A stretch of DNA of 64,000 nucleotides from SpSt-398 sp041752235 (GTDB taxonomy: Bacteria; Bacteroidota; Bacteroidia; Chitinophagales; Chitinophagaceae). The stretch's first letter is position 1, and each line of letters starts with the position of its first letter. The position numbers and the translations under genes are program-made. Location of the stretch: contig JBGSHM010000021.1 in NCBI GenBank assembly GCA_041752235.1, positions 1 through 64,000 of the forward strand, given 5' to 3'. This document shows positions 27,044 through 35,884 of the stretch, piece after piece. Below the pieces are notes generated by a model that saw nothing but the letters and a program-made list of their open reading frames with translations, did not search any database and was not told where the DNA came from.

Positions 27044-27312
27044 ATGAAACAGTTCACCAGTGTAATCATAATTTTTACACTTTCTCTTTGGTCTTGTAAA
27101 AATCAAATAAGTCAAACTGTTAGACCTATTAATGACACGACACAACTGATAAATCAGGCTTTAAATAATACCACTTCTGATAGATATATGCCGAGTGCGG
27201 ATGCATTAAAACGCCATTACCTTTTGGAGCAGGTGGTTCGTTGGAAATAAATTACACTAAAAAAGGCGATTCACTAATTAATGTAAATAGATCTGTGTCT
27301 TCTATTAACTGA
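27044..27312 (+). pseudogene. Frameshifted lipoprotein remnant
   Basis: The 68-codon frame starts with a lipoprotein leader (LSLWSC). After about 27210 the protein-like sequence moves to another frame (PLPFGAGGSLEINYTKKGDS...) and ends at TGA 27310. A one- or two-base indel near 27205-27215 would join them. It is followed by a degenerate recombination site. Confidence 0.55.
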
Positions 27313-27387
27313 ACTGCAATCAAGTTAGAATTATCTGCTATTTTTGCAGGAAAATACATACTCATTAAACCGTTCTCCATCCTCTTC

Positions 27388-27446
27388 AGTCCGGGCTGAA
27401 GAATCACTGAATATCAGCACAGCAGAAAGCCCTGTGGGTTATACGC
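27388..27446 (+). repeat. Right half of an attC-like site
   Basis: CAGTCCGGGCTGAAGAATCA and CAGCAGAAAGCCCTGTGGG closely follow the right arm of site 2, ending in GTTATACGC (27438-27446). The left arm is not recognisable between 27313 and 27387. Confidence 0.65.
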
Positions 27447-27504
27447 AACCTAAAGCAACATTCGATTTCTAAAAAATAATACTTAAAAACCTTTACTTTA
27501 AGCT

Positions 27505-28035
27505 TTGCAAACATCTATTGTACCAAAAAGACTAAAAGCATTTGTAATTGACTACCTTATTATTCTTATTTATATAGGGCTGTTGATTGGCTGCACATTA
27601 ATAATTTCAAAATTGTTCTTCTTGAAATTGGGCAATGTTAATCCTGTTATTGGAGAATCAATTGCATTTGCAACTTTGACATTACCAGTAATTCTTTATT
27701 TCACATTGACTGAAAATGGTAAATATTCCGGCACAATTGGGAAAAGAAAATTCGGATTAAAAATAGTTAGCAAGACTTTAACCAAAGCAAGCATCAGACA
27801 ATTGCTATTAAGAAACTGCATAAAATTTCTCCCATGGGAACTTGCGCATTTCTTTATATATCGACTTTTTTATTTTGATTCTCTTGATAGGGCTGTCCCA
27901 ACGTGGGTTTTGGCAGGTTTAATAGTTTCACAGGGACTGGCTCTTATATACTTGCTCTGCATAATATTTAATAAAAGTAATCAGAGTATTTATGAATTAA
28001 TTTCCGGGACAAAGGTTGTCAAAAATGTAGCATAA
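27505..28035 (+). CDS. RDD family membrane protein
   Basis: 176 residues with four to five hydrophobic segments. The opening KRLKAFVIDYLIILIY and the later IGKRKFGLKIV fit the RDD domain (Arg in helix 1, Asp in both). Function of RDD proteins is mostly unknown; some are exchangers. The start is a TTG at 27505; no ATG is available. Overlaps the next gene by one base (TAATG), so the two are translationally coupled. Confidence 0.72.
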   Translation: MQTSIVPKRLKAFVIDYLIILIYIGLLIGCTLIISKLFFLKLGNVNPVIGESIAFATLTLPVILYFTLTENGKYSGTIGKRKFGLKIVSKTLTKASIRQLLLRNCIKFLPWELAHFFIYRLFYFDSLDRAVPTWVLAGLIVSQGLALIYLLCIIFNKSNQSIYELISGTKVVKNVA

Positions 28036-28556
28036 TGGACGCCGAACAAGATCTTTTACTTTGGGAATTAGAAAATGGAGATGTGACTCCGAGTGGCTTT
28101 TTGAAACGATTCTCGGTTGATATTATAAATGATGTTAATTTCGTTAAGTCAGAAATAAGAGCCAACATGTCCGCGTCCGATCCATATGAATTAGACCGAT
28201 TATTAAACCTGCTCTGGCTATCAGGAAACTACAATCGGTATGTTGACCTTTTGAACGAATTACTTGTTTGCCCTAATCATTACAGTCACCAACACATAGC
28301 AAGGGTGCTTCAGAAATTAAAAGATCCATCGACAATTAGATACGTTAAAATTGCCTTAGACTCAAACTTCAAATATTTAGAATACACTTGCTCTGAAGAC
28401 TCCGCTGTTGCTAAGTGGTTCAGCTGGATACTATTTGAGATTGGAACTGAAGATTCAATACAAATGCTAAAAGACTACACAAAATCAGAAAATGAAAGCA
28501 TTAGACAGGAGATGACAGATAGACTATCCAAATTGTCCGGCAATTTAAAAGCTTAA
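28035..28556 (+). CDS. Helical soluble protein coupled to RDD gene
   Basis: 173 residues, acidic, helix-rich, with paired-helix patterns (HQHIARVLQKLKDPSTIRYV, later TEDSIQMLKDYTKSEN) that resemble HEAT-type repeats. No family named with confidence. Its ATG shares a base with the stop codon of the RDD gene. Confidence 0.65.
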   Translation: MDAEQDLLLWELENGDVTPSGFLKRFSVDIINDVNFVKSEIRANMSASDPYELDRLLNLLWLSGNYNRYVDLLNELLVCPNHYSHQHIARVLQKLKDPSTIRYVKIALDSNFKYLEYTCSEDSAVAKWFSWILFEIGTEDSIQMLKDYTKSENESIRQEMTDRLSKLSGNLKA

Positions 28557-28601
28557 CATTGAACAACACCCAGCTTGCCGCAAGGATTACGCATTTCTAA
28601 T

Positions 28602-29090
28602 ATGAAATATATAGGCAAACCATATCTGACACTCTTTGTTTTTAGTGTTATATTCCTTTTGTTTTTTGTTGGCACGTATACTATTTATACCATCTACTAT
28701 TTACCCTATTTTCATCCAGACTATGTATCATATACCTTTTATAGTAAACAAATTCCAACTAAATTGGAACTATTATTTACCGGATTCCAAAGTGGGTACA
28801 TAATTTTACATTCTTTGACCAAAGGAATTGTCTTGACCTTTCTGGCAATAAAGCTAAATACCTTCTTCTATTTCAAAAAAGGGTTTAGACAAATTCTAAT
28901 TACTTCTTTTATTTGGACAATGCTATTCTCAGCGTTATATATTATTTCAGAGTTCATTTGGCATAAAACAGTGGCAAATTTTAGTAGCTCATTTTCAATT
29001 GGAGTGATTAGAGCACAACTCCCCTTCTTATTAGTTTCATATTACCTATTATTGTTACCCATTGTTGCCCTATTATACCGGAGATCTTAA
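28602..29090 (+). CDS. Four-helix membrane protein
   Basis: 162 residues, start at MKYIGKPYLT. Hydrophobic segments at about 9-32, 65-85, 95-118 and 135-155. No family recognised. The short gap before it (28557-28601) holds GCTTGCCGCAAG and GATTACGC, which could be a worn-down recombination site. Confidence 0.65.
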   Translation: MKYIGKPYLTLFVFSVIFLLFFVGTYTIYTIYYLPYFHPDYVSYTFYSKQIPTKLELLFTGFQSGYIILHSLTKGIVLTFLAIKLNTFFYFKKGFRQILITSFIWTMLFSALYIISEFIWHKTVANFSSSFSIGVIRAQLPFLLVSYYLLLLPIVALLYRRS

Positions 29091-29153
29091 TAAGCAAGAG
29101 CAAATTCGCGGTATTTAATGCCCAATAAAAATCAAACCATACCAGAGATACCA

Positions 29154-30530
29154 ATGAAATACATTTTCCCATTCCCTTTCTTGATAGTCACTTTGTCTGT
29201 TTTTGGACAGATGCCAAATACATTAACTGCCTCTGAAAAGATCCATGGTCTTTCCAAATTCTGGCAGGAAGTAAACTACAATTTTGTATATCTTAATAAA
29301 GTTGACCGTAAAAAATGGGACAGCACCTATGTATCACTAATTGCTGAAGCAGGGAAAACAACCAACGACTACGAATATTATCGATTATTGAAAAGATTTT
29401 GTGCCATGCTCAAAGATGGGCATACCAATGTCTATTTTCCTCAAACCATACAGTCCAAATTAACAACTACCATGTTCGGTGAATATCGAATATTCATTGA
29501 AAACATAGATCACAAAGCCATAATAACCCGAATAAACCTCTCAAAAAAAGACATCCTGCCTATCGGCAGTGAGATCATATCAGTAAATGATTACCCCACC
29601 CGGGAGTACATTGAAAAATTTGTCTCTCCCTACATTTCTTCTTCAACCAGCCATATTCTGGAAGACATTTCCATATCTGAAATGCTTGAAGGGATAGAGG
29701 GACAACAATACAAGTTAAGGATAAAAAAACCAGACGCTGAAACCTTTGAACTGGTCGTTGCCCATACAAAATGTGCCGAAACCACCCTCTATCCCAACAT
29801 GGAAGAATCCAAAGTTTTACTTGAGTTTAAATGGCTCGAAAATAAGATAGCCTACGTCGCCCTAAATTCCTTTGAAGATGAGTCCATCGATTCACTATTT
29901 GTCGCCAAACTTCCCGAACTGTACAAGGCAAAGGCCTTGATTCTTGACCTACGAAAGAACGGTGGTGGAAATGGAGATTATGGACTGGAGATTCTAAAAT
30001 ACCTGATACCAAATGATACAGTTTATGGTTCCAAAAGCCGGACAAGGAACCATATAGCCACCTACAAGGCCTGGGGAGAAATGACAAATCCAAAAGATAC
30101 TGCTCTCCATACTGAGTACCGCAAGGCTTATTTGAATTATATCGGTGAATACTACTATGAATTTCCCTACACACCAAGAAAATTGCAAACCAATCAAAAG
30201 AGATTGATTATTCCAACGGCTCTGCTAATAGGACATTTCACAGCATCCGCTGCCGAAGACTTCTTAATCTATGCTGACAAACAACCGCATTTCACCAAAA
30301 TAGGCAGCCCCACTTTTGGAAGCACAGGACAGCCCTTTCACTTTTATTTACCGGGAGGGGGCTTAGCCCGTGTTTGCACTAAGCAAGATACTTATCCGGA
30401 CGGCCGGGAATTTGTAGGATATGGGATTAAGCCTGATATAGAAATAATACCTACATTGAGTGACTATATCCACAGAAAAGATCCAGTTTTGGAAAAGGCT
30501 ATAGCTTTTCTGAAACAACAGATGCGGTAA
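29154..30530 (+). CDS. S41 family peptidase, secreted
   Basis: 458 residues with signal peptide MKYIFPFPFLIVTLSVFGQ. DGHTNVYFP (S41 N-terminal motif), a PDZ-like section (IGSEIISVNDYP) and the protease core KALILDLRKNGGGNG with catalytic serine in TASAAEDF. This is the Bacteroidota C-terminal-processing/tricorn-like type. Start at 29154 is preferred to 29118 because it begins the signal peptide. GC content is between that of the cassettes and the chromosome. Confidence 0.87.
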   Translation: MKYIFPFPFLIVTLSVFGQMPNTLTASEKIHGLSKFWQEVNYNFVYLNKVDRKKWDSTYVSLIAEAGKTTNDYEYYRLLKRFCAMLKDGHTNVYFPQTIQSKLTTTMFGEYRIFIENIDHKAIITRINLSKKDILPIGSEIISVNDYPTREYIEKFVSPYISSSTSHILEDISISEMLEGIEGQQYKLRIKKPDAETFELVVAHTKCAETTLYPNMEESKVLLEFKWLENKIAYVALNSFEDESIDSLFVAKLPELYKAKALILDLRKNGGGNGDYGLEILKYLIPNDTVYGSKSRTRNHIATYKAWGEMTNPKDTALHTEYRKAYLNYIGEYYYEFPYTPRKLQTNQKRLIIPTALLIGHFTASAAEDFLIYADKQPHFTKIGSPTFGSTGQPFHFYLPGGGLARVCTKQDTYPDGREFVGYGIKPDIEIIPTLSDYIHRKDPVLEKAIAFLKQQMR

Positions 30531-30649
30531 AACTTAAAAAGCTATTAGACTAACTATAAATTGATGTAGTGTAAGTCAGGATTGGCATTGTACCGATCTC
30601 TCCATAATTAGGAAACAATTAACCTGGTAATCATTAAATTCAACTATTC

Positions 30650-31333
30650 ATGAGCGAAGCATTACAAAATCTTATCCGTTCAGAACAAAAGGCAAAACAA
30701 TTGTTTCAAACGATAGAAGAAAGAGGTTTAATCATTCCTGGAAAATCAGAAAAACAACTTTGCGATGAAATTGTTCAAGTTGCCAAAGATGATTTTGGGG
30801 TTGAAAATCATTGGGGCAAAAGAATTGTTAGAACAGGAATAAATACCCTTCAACCATATATCGCAGATCCGCCAGACTTAATAATCCAGGATGGAGATAT
30901 ATTGTTCTTCGATTTTCATCCTGTATTTGAAGGATGGGAAGCAGACCTCGGAAGAACCTACGTATTAGGTAATGACCCAATAAAACTTAAAATAATAAAA
31001 GATGTCGAAGCAGCATGGAAAGTAGCCAATGCCTGGTATTTTAAACAAAACGCCCTTACCGGTTCCGAGTTTTTTAATTACGTTACTGCCCTAACCAAAA
31101 GCTATGGTTACGAATTCGGAAATGCCATAGCGGGTCATATTGTAGGTCATTTCCCGCATGAACAACCCGATGATCCAAATGATCTGTGCTTAGATGTGCA
31201 TCCAGACAATCATAAAGACATACTTCAATTGGACAAATTTGGAAACAAAAGACACTGGATGCTGGAACTACATTTTGTGGATAGAATAAATAATATAGGT
31301 GCCTTTTTTGAACAATTGTTGATGGCAGAATAA
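30650..31333 (+). CDS. M24 family metallopeptidase-like protein
   Basis: 227 residues with the pita-bread fold motifs of methionine/proline aminopeptidases: metal aspartates in FFDFHP and EADLGRTY, histidine in GHIVGHFPHE and glutamate in MLELHFVD. Shorter than Xaa-Pro aminopeptidases because it lacks the N-terminal domain. Substrate unknown. It sits alone after a 120-base gap with no repeat. Confidence 0.82.
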   Translation: MSEALQNLIRSEQKAKQLFQTIEERGLIIPGKSEKQLCDEIVQVAKDDFGVENHWGKRIVRTGINTLQPYIADPPDLIIQDGDILFFDFHPVFEGWEADLGRTYVLGNDPIKLKIIKDVEAAWKVANAWYFKQNALTGSEFFNYVTALTKSYGYEFGNAIAGHIVGHFPHEQPDDPNDLCLDVHPDNHKDILQLDKFGNKRHWMLELHFVDRINNIGAFFEQLLMAE

Positions 31334-31412
31334 TGTGCCTATGCCAAAAAATTACTTGAGCTATTTATCCGGTAAACCAAGAGTTCTAAACTAAACATTA
31401 TACTCAGATAAT

Positions 31413-31736
31413 ATGAAAGGTGAACAAATTCAAACACTTCATCCTCAGCCAGGCAAAACAAACAAGCGAATTTCATTAGAAAAATATAATGTTATTAAAA
31501 AAAACATTCTATCCATCTTAAAAAATACGGAGCTGACCCATACTGAGCTTATGGAAAAATTATATGAAAATGTAAAAGACAGTTTTGAAGGTGGGGTTCA
31601 ATGGTATGGTGAAACGGTAAAACTTGATCTGGAAGCAAGAAATATAATAGAACGAACGGGAACTAAGCCTGAAAGATATCGACTGACAAAAGAATCCGCT
31701 AACAAGAAAGGGAGTTCAAAGAGCAATATAAAGTAA
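31413..31736 (+). CDS. DUF6958-like small protein
   Basis: 107 residues. TLHPQPGKTNKRISLEKYN at the start, then LTHTELMEKL and a VQWYGETVKLDLEARNIIER motif form a winged-helix-like unit seen in a widespread small family (DUF6958 as I recall it). Function unknown. Confidence 0.65.
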   Translation: MKGEQIQTLHPQPGKTNKRISLEKYNVIKKNILSILKNTELTHTELMEKLYENVKDSFEGGVQWYGETVKLDLEARNIIERTGTKPERYRLTKESANKKGSSKSNIK

Positions 31737-31751
31737 AGAATTCTGTATAAA

Positions 31752-32294
31752 ATGAAGACCTTCATTGGCTCCCTTTTGATTCTTTTCGGCATTCTCGGAG
31801 CCATATTTTTCAGCCGCTATACCGGAAATACTATCCCCTCTCCTATTCTATGGTATCTGGCTTTTATTCTCATGGTGTTGTTAGGTGCCCGTCTTATCCT
31901 CACATCATTTAAGAGAACCCAACATATCCTTGACCAAGCTGTCGCACACGAATTTGTGGCTTTTAAATCAACTGCGGAGAAAGTGGACCTTGACTTTGAC
32001 AAATGCGAATTTAAAAGCGGCACTTACTCGCACCAGGTTGACGATCCAAACCTCAGTCCCTTTAAACTACTTTCCTCCTCGCCGTTATCCTCCTTTGCCA
32101 GTAAGAATACCGAAACCTTAGTACAATCCTATTTAATCTACACCTGTACTATAAAAGGTGCCGTGTACAAATTCGTAAGTCAATCCTTTCCATTCGATCC
32201 CACAACCCTTAAGTATTACGTCATCAACAGTAAGGTCACTCTCTATTTTGACCCCTTAAAACCCGAAAAATACCTATTTGATTTACTAAAGTAA
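31752..32294 (+). CDS. Membrane-anchored protein of unknown function
   Basis: 180 residues with two N-terminal hydrophobic segments (5-22 and 33-52) and a soluble C-terminal part ending in a VTLYFDPLKPEKYLFDL strand similar to DUF3592-type proteins. Only 15 bases separate it from the gene before and 13 from the gene after, so these form one unit. Confidence 0.65.
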   Translation: MKTFIGSLLILFGILGAIFFSRYTGNTIPSPILWYLAFILMVLLGARLILTSFKRTQHILDQAVAHEFVAFKSTAEKVDLDFDKCEFKSGTYSHQVDDPNLSPFKLLSSSPLSSFASKNTETLVQSYLIYTCTIKGAVYKFVSQSFPFDPTTLKYYVINSKVTLYFDPLKPEKYLFDLLK

Positions 32295-32307
32295 CTTCTA
32301 CTTTATA

Positions 32308-32697
32308 ATGAATAATTCCTCACCTTCCCCTTTTCGTATTGAAAACATAGCCCCTATTCTTAACGTAAAAAATATAGCGCAGAGCCTGGCATTCTATGTG
32401 GATATCCTTGGCTTCCAGAATGCCTCCTGGGGTGACGAAAATTTTACCAGTATAAACCGAGACAATACAGGAATCTATCTTTGTAAAGGTGGTCAGGGCC
32501 ATCCTGGCACCTGGATTTGGGTTGGTTTTGATGGAGACATCCTCGACCTTTACCAGCAATTACTGGCAAAAGGAGTGAAAATAAAGCTTCCCCCCACCAA
32601 CTTTTCTTGGGCATACGAAATGCAAATTGAAGACCCGGATGGACATGTCTTACGATTTGGAACCGACCCTGATGCAAATGAGCCATTTGTTGATTAA
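32308..32697 (+). CDS. VOC family (glyoxalase/bleomycin-resistance) protein
   Basis: 129 residues with the paired beta-alpha-beta-beta-beta modules: IAPILNVKNIAQSLAFYVDI, then EDPDGHVLRFGT at the end. Function within the superfamily (resistance, isomerase, dioxygenase) is not determined. Confidence 0.8.
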   Translation: MNNSSPSPFRIENIAPILNVKNIAQSLAFYVDILGFQNASWGDENFTSINRDNTGIYLCKGGQGHPGTWIWVGFDGDILDLYQQLLAKGVKIKLPPTNFSWAYEMQIEDPDGHVLRFGTDPDANEPFVD

Positions 32698-32844
32698 TAA
32701 ACAAAGAAAGTAACAATAATTACTATCAAGATTTCCATCCGCCTTAATCAAGCGCTAAAATTAGCGCTGAATACTAATGAAAACTTAAAATGGACCTTAC
32801 ACCCGATTTTCCTAACTTAGAGGATATTACCAATCCAGTCATAA

Positions 32845-33216
32845 ATGGAAAATACTGAGTCAATCCTTTCAGACATTCAACCAAAACATGTTGAGGCTTC
32901 TTATATTGATCGTTTGCCGTCAAATATTATTGATTTTGTGATTGAAATTGCTTTGTTAGTCTTAGTTTATTTTTCATTTCGAGGGGCCATCTCGATTCTC
33001 CTGAAGTCTTCATCATTCGCCATATATTTAATGATTTTTTTGGTAATTATTATATACCGAACCGCTTGCTTATTCCTGTTTGAAAAAACACTAGGCATGA
33101 TGATTACTAACCTTAAATATATTAACGGAAACGCAAAGCATCTGTCCACACCTGAAAAACTTATACCAGCATTGATCGTACGAACTTCAAGCATAAAAAT
33201 ATACAGAAATAATTAG
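32845..33216 (+). CDS. RDD-like membrane protein
   Basis: 123 residues with DRLPSNIIDFVIEIALLVL and KTLGMMITNLKYI, a truncated-looking RDD domain with two or three membrane helices. Another RDD gene is at 27505. Short for the family, possibly broken at its 3' end. Confidence 0.6.
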   Translation: MENTESILSDIQPKHVEASYIDRLPSNIIDFVIEIALLVLVYFSFRGAISILLKSSSFAIYLMIFLVIIIYRTACLFLFEKTLGMMITNLKYINGNAKHLSTPEKLIPALIVRTSSIKIYRNN

Positions 33217-33303
33217 CTAGAATGTATGATCATTTCAATGGATTTAATAATTGCGATACCCCTTTCATGTTTTACCTCACAATAATAAAAAAATGCCAGA
33301 ATA

Positions 33304-34056
33304 ATGGTTATTAGCAGAACCCGACGAAAACTCAAAAAAGCTTTGGTGGTGACACTTGTATTTTGTATATCCCTTTTTGCACTGGGAGCCACTACCCCGG
33401 CCTATGACAATTCCACCCCACCCTCCAGGAAGCCCCAAATGGATATTTCTGAGTCAATGAACCTGGAATTTGATAGTCTGCAAAAGATCTATGGTAAGAA
33501 TAAGACCATTCCAAAAAGTCTGGAGAAACAAATCATCTTCGCACTCTCTTTTTTCCCGGAATTGGTCGAAACGAAAATAGAATTCAGGATTGTTAAAAGC
33601 AACAATGGCATCATTGCTGCCAGACCGGTATATACAAGTGTATTGCGGAAAAGCAGTAAACGCTCCTATCTCGTCATCATCAATGATACCAGTGTGAACC
33701 GAAGAATACCCTCTTTTATAAATGGAACAGTAAACGGGCAGGTGGGCATACTGGGACATGAACTTTGCCATATTGTTTACTTTAATAACCGGACTGGTCT
33801 TGGCTTGGTTGGCCTTGGCGTGGCCCATGTATCTACCCGTTATATGGACCGGTTTGAAAATAAAACCGATAGCATGACCATCGAAAGGGGGCTTGGTCAT
33901 CAATTGATTGATTGGGTGGACTATTTACACAAAGGCTTTACAGAAATGTTTGGCCCGGACGCGAAACTCCCATTTTCAGACAACCCCGACAGGGAAAGAT
34001 ATATGAGCGTTTCCAGCATTCAGCGCGTGATGGGCCGAAGTAAAGTATATAACTAA
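33304..34056 (+). CDS. Exported HExxH metalloprotease-like protein
   Basis: 250 residues. Leader with hydrophobic run 14-30. GHELCHIVYF (about 156-165) is a HExxH zinc motif, and FENKTDSMTIERG about 30 residues later resembles the third-ligand ExxxD motif of gluzincins such as M48. No named family. The gene marks the return to higher GC. Confidence 0.7.
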   Translation: MVISRTRRKLKKALVVTLVFCISLFALGATTPAYDNSTPPSRKPQMDISESMNLEFDSLQKIYGKNKTIPKSLEKQIIFALSFFPELVETKIEFRIVKSNNGIIAARPVYTSVLRKSSKRSYLVIINDTSVNRRIPSFINGTVNGQVGILGHELCHIVYFNNRTGLGLVGLGVAHVSTRYMDRFENKTDSMTIERGLGHQLIDWVDYLHKGFTEMFGPDAKLPFSDNPDRERYMSVSSIQRVMGRSKVYN

Positions 34057-34083
34057 AATCCGTAAACGAGACAGGTACTAATA

Positions 34084-34650
34084 ATGCCAGATAAATTAAT
34101 TTCATACTTCGAACTGGTCGGATTTAACAGGACAGATAGTGAACGTGTAGCCCGCCATTTTCGAAAACGCCAATATCTCAAAGACGACCACTTTGTGAAA
34201 GAAGGCAAGATATCAAAAGAATTGGCCTTTGTAGAAACAGGTCAATTCAGATACTATTCGATCAGCAACCTGGGGGATGAACACACTACCTATATCTCTC
34301 TGGAAAATTCCTTTGCGGCCTCTTTATTAAGTTATTTGAATGAAGTGCCGGCCCGGGAAAACATTGTGGCATTATCGAATGCAACGGTATGGGTGATTGC
34401 CAAAAAGGATGTCCTTCTATTGCAAAACCAGATCGCTCTTTTCCGTGATTGGTATATTAAACTACTGGAATGGCAGATCTGTTGTATTGATAAAAGCCGG
34501 CTCAACCTGATCACCATGACCGCCGAAGAAAGATATGTACAATTGATGCAGGAAGAACCCGAGTTACTTCAAAAAGTACCCCTGCAATATATTGCTTCCA
34601 TACTCAGCATTACCCCCCGGCATTTAAGCCGTTTACGCAAGAATATCTGA
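34084..34650 (+). CDS. Crp/Fnr family transcriptional regulator
   Basis: 188 residues. The first 120 form a cyclic-nucleotide-binding type beta-roll (LAFVETGQFRYYS, SFAASLLSYLN). The C-terminal IASILSITPRHLSRLRKNI is the helix-turn-helix. This small Bacteroidota group lacks the canonical cAMP-contact residues. Probable local regulator of the genes that follow. Confidence 0.82.
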   Translation: MPDKLISYFELVGFNRTDSERVARHFRKRQYLKDDHFVKEGKISKELAFVETGQFRYYSISNLGDEHTTYISLENSFAASLLSYLNEVPARENIVALSNATVWVIAKKDVLLLQNQIALFRDWYIKLLEWQICCIDKSRLNLITMTAEERYVQLMQEEPELLQKVPLQYIASILSITPRHLSRLRKNI

Positions 34651-34727
34651 CCGCTTCGATTTTAGGACATTTGTCCGGTCCCATCCAGATCCTTCGAGCC
34701 AATTTTGCAGCAATATAAAAAATTGTA

Positions 34728-35192
34728 ATGCAAAAGCTCATCTTCCTGGTTACCTTCATTCTGCTAACCAGTTCCTCATTCGCCCAATCCAAATTTCCAA
34801 AACATGTTCTGAGTTTGAATGGATTCAGAAACCCTTCCATTGGCCTGGAATACCAGCGTAGTCATCTATCTATCCACGCCGGATATTATATAACCAATTT
34901 TACCAGTGGCGTTACCACGCAGTTTGTAAAAACAGGTCTCTCCTATTGGTTTTTGCCCGTAGATAAAAAGGAAATCCCTTCCTCCTTTTATGCCGGAGCT
35001 TCCTTTATGCGGGGATTGAACCAGGATTATGAAGATAAAAATGCCATAGCCCTCGAGACAGGTTTCAGGTGGTATGTCTGGAAAGGTTTGAATTTGCGCT
35101 TAGGGGTGATCGTGGTGGGTGCAGAGGGCCAGGATCCCAAGACTAACCCGGCCACCAGTATCAGTTATTCATTCAAATTTGGAGGGAAATGA
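34728..35192 (+). CDS. Small outer-membrane beta-barrel-like protein
   Basis: 154 residues, signal peptide to SSFAQ (about 20), then alternating strands (HLSIHAGYYITNF, LNLRLGVIVVG) ending in SISYSFKFGGK, a terminal-phenylalanine-type barrel end. Unknown function. Overlaps the next start by ATGA. Confidence 0.65.
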   Translation: MQKLIFLVTFILLTSSSFAQSKFPKHVLSLNGFRNPSIGLEYQRSHLSIHAGYYITNFTSGVTTQFVKTGLSYWFLPVDKKEIPSSFYAGASFMRGLNQDYEDKNAIALETGFRWYVWKGLNLRLGVIVVGAEGQDPKTNPATSISYSFKFGGK

Positions 35193-35884
35193 AGACTGAA
35201 AAACGCATCGGCCTGCTTCTCATCCTGGGAGCATTGGGTGTCTTTATCCCTTATACAATTCTAACTATCACATTTGACTATCCGGATATACTGCGTCAGG
35301 AAACAGGGTCGATCCTCACCCGGTTTCATGAAGGAGGGCCTTCGCTGATCTGGACCTGGTGGGCCTTTGCCATATTGGGTTTGCCCTTGCTGGTGGCCTA
35401 TGTGTTGTTGGGACAAAAGCTGGATACCAGGTATTCGTTTACCCGTTGGGCGACATCCATTGGGGTGATCGGTCTGGTGGTTCAAATGATCGGTCTGTTA
35501 CGTTGGGTCTTTGTCGTACCCGTATTGGCCAACAACTTTGTTTCCGAAACTGAAATGGCCAGGGAATCGAGCCTGGTCGGGTTTCAGCTCATTCACCAGT
35601 ATCGTGGGGTGGTATTGGGGGAACATATCGGACAATTGTTTACGATAATCTGGACGGTCCTTATATCCGCGGCTTTATTGAAAGCAAATTTTATCCCCCG
35701 ATGGGTGGCCTGGTTGGGCTACCTGGCCTCGTTCATTTACTTTTTGGCCCAGGCTGAACTATTTGCCACGGTTATACCAGGCTTTCCAGTATGGGACCTG
35801 GCTGGTTTGATCGGCAGTTCACTCTGGTTGCTCTGGTTGATCGTACTGGGTGTTATTTTACTGCAAAGCCAACGTTCCTTATGA
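35189..35884 (+). CDS. DUF4386 family membrane protein
   Basis: 231 residues, six membrane segments, with the family pattern RIGLLLILGALGVFIPY at the start, FQLIHQYRGVVLGEH in the middle and WVAWLGYLAS. Function unknown. Starts inside the stop codon of the gene before and overlaps the start of the gene after (ATGA), so three genes are coupled. Confidence 0.82.
   Translation: MKTEKRIGLLLILGALGVFIPYTILTITFDYPDILRQETGSILTRFHEGGPSLIWTWWAFAILGLPLLVAYVLLGQKLDTRYSFTRWATSIGVIGLVVQMIGLLRWVFVVPVLANNFVSETEMARESSLVGFQLIHQYRGVVLGEHIGQLFTIIWTVLISAALLKANFIPRWVAWLGYLASFIYFLAQAELFATVIPGFPVWDLAGLIGSSLWLLWLIVLGVILLQSQRSL

Noticed and set aside
19855..33300. Prophage or integrative conjugative element
   Set aside because: Apart from the recombinase there are no phage structural, replication, relaxase or conjugation genes.
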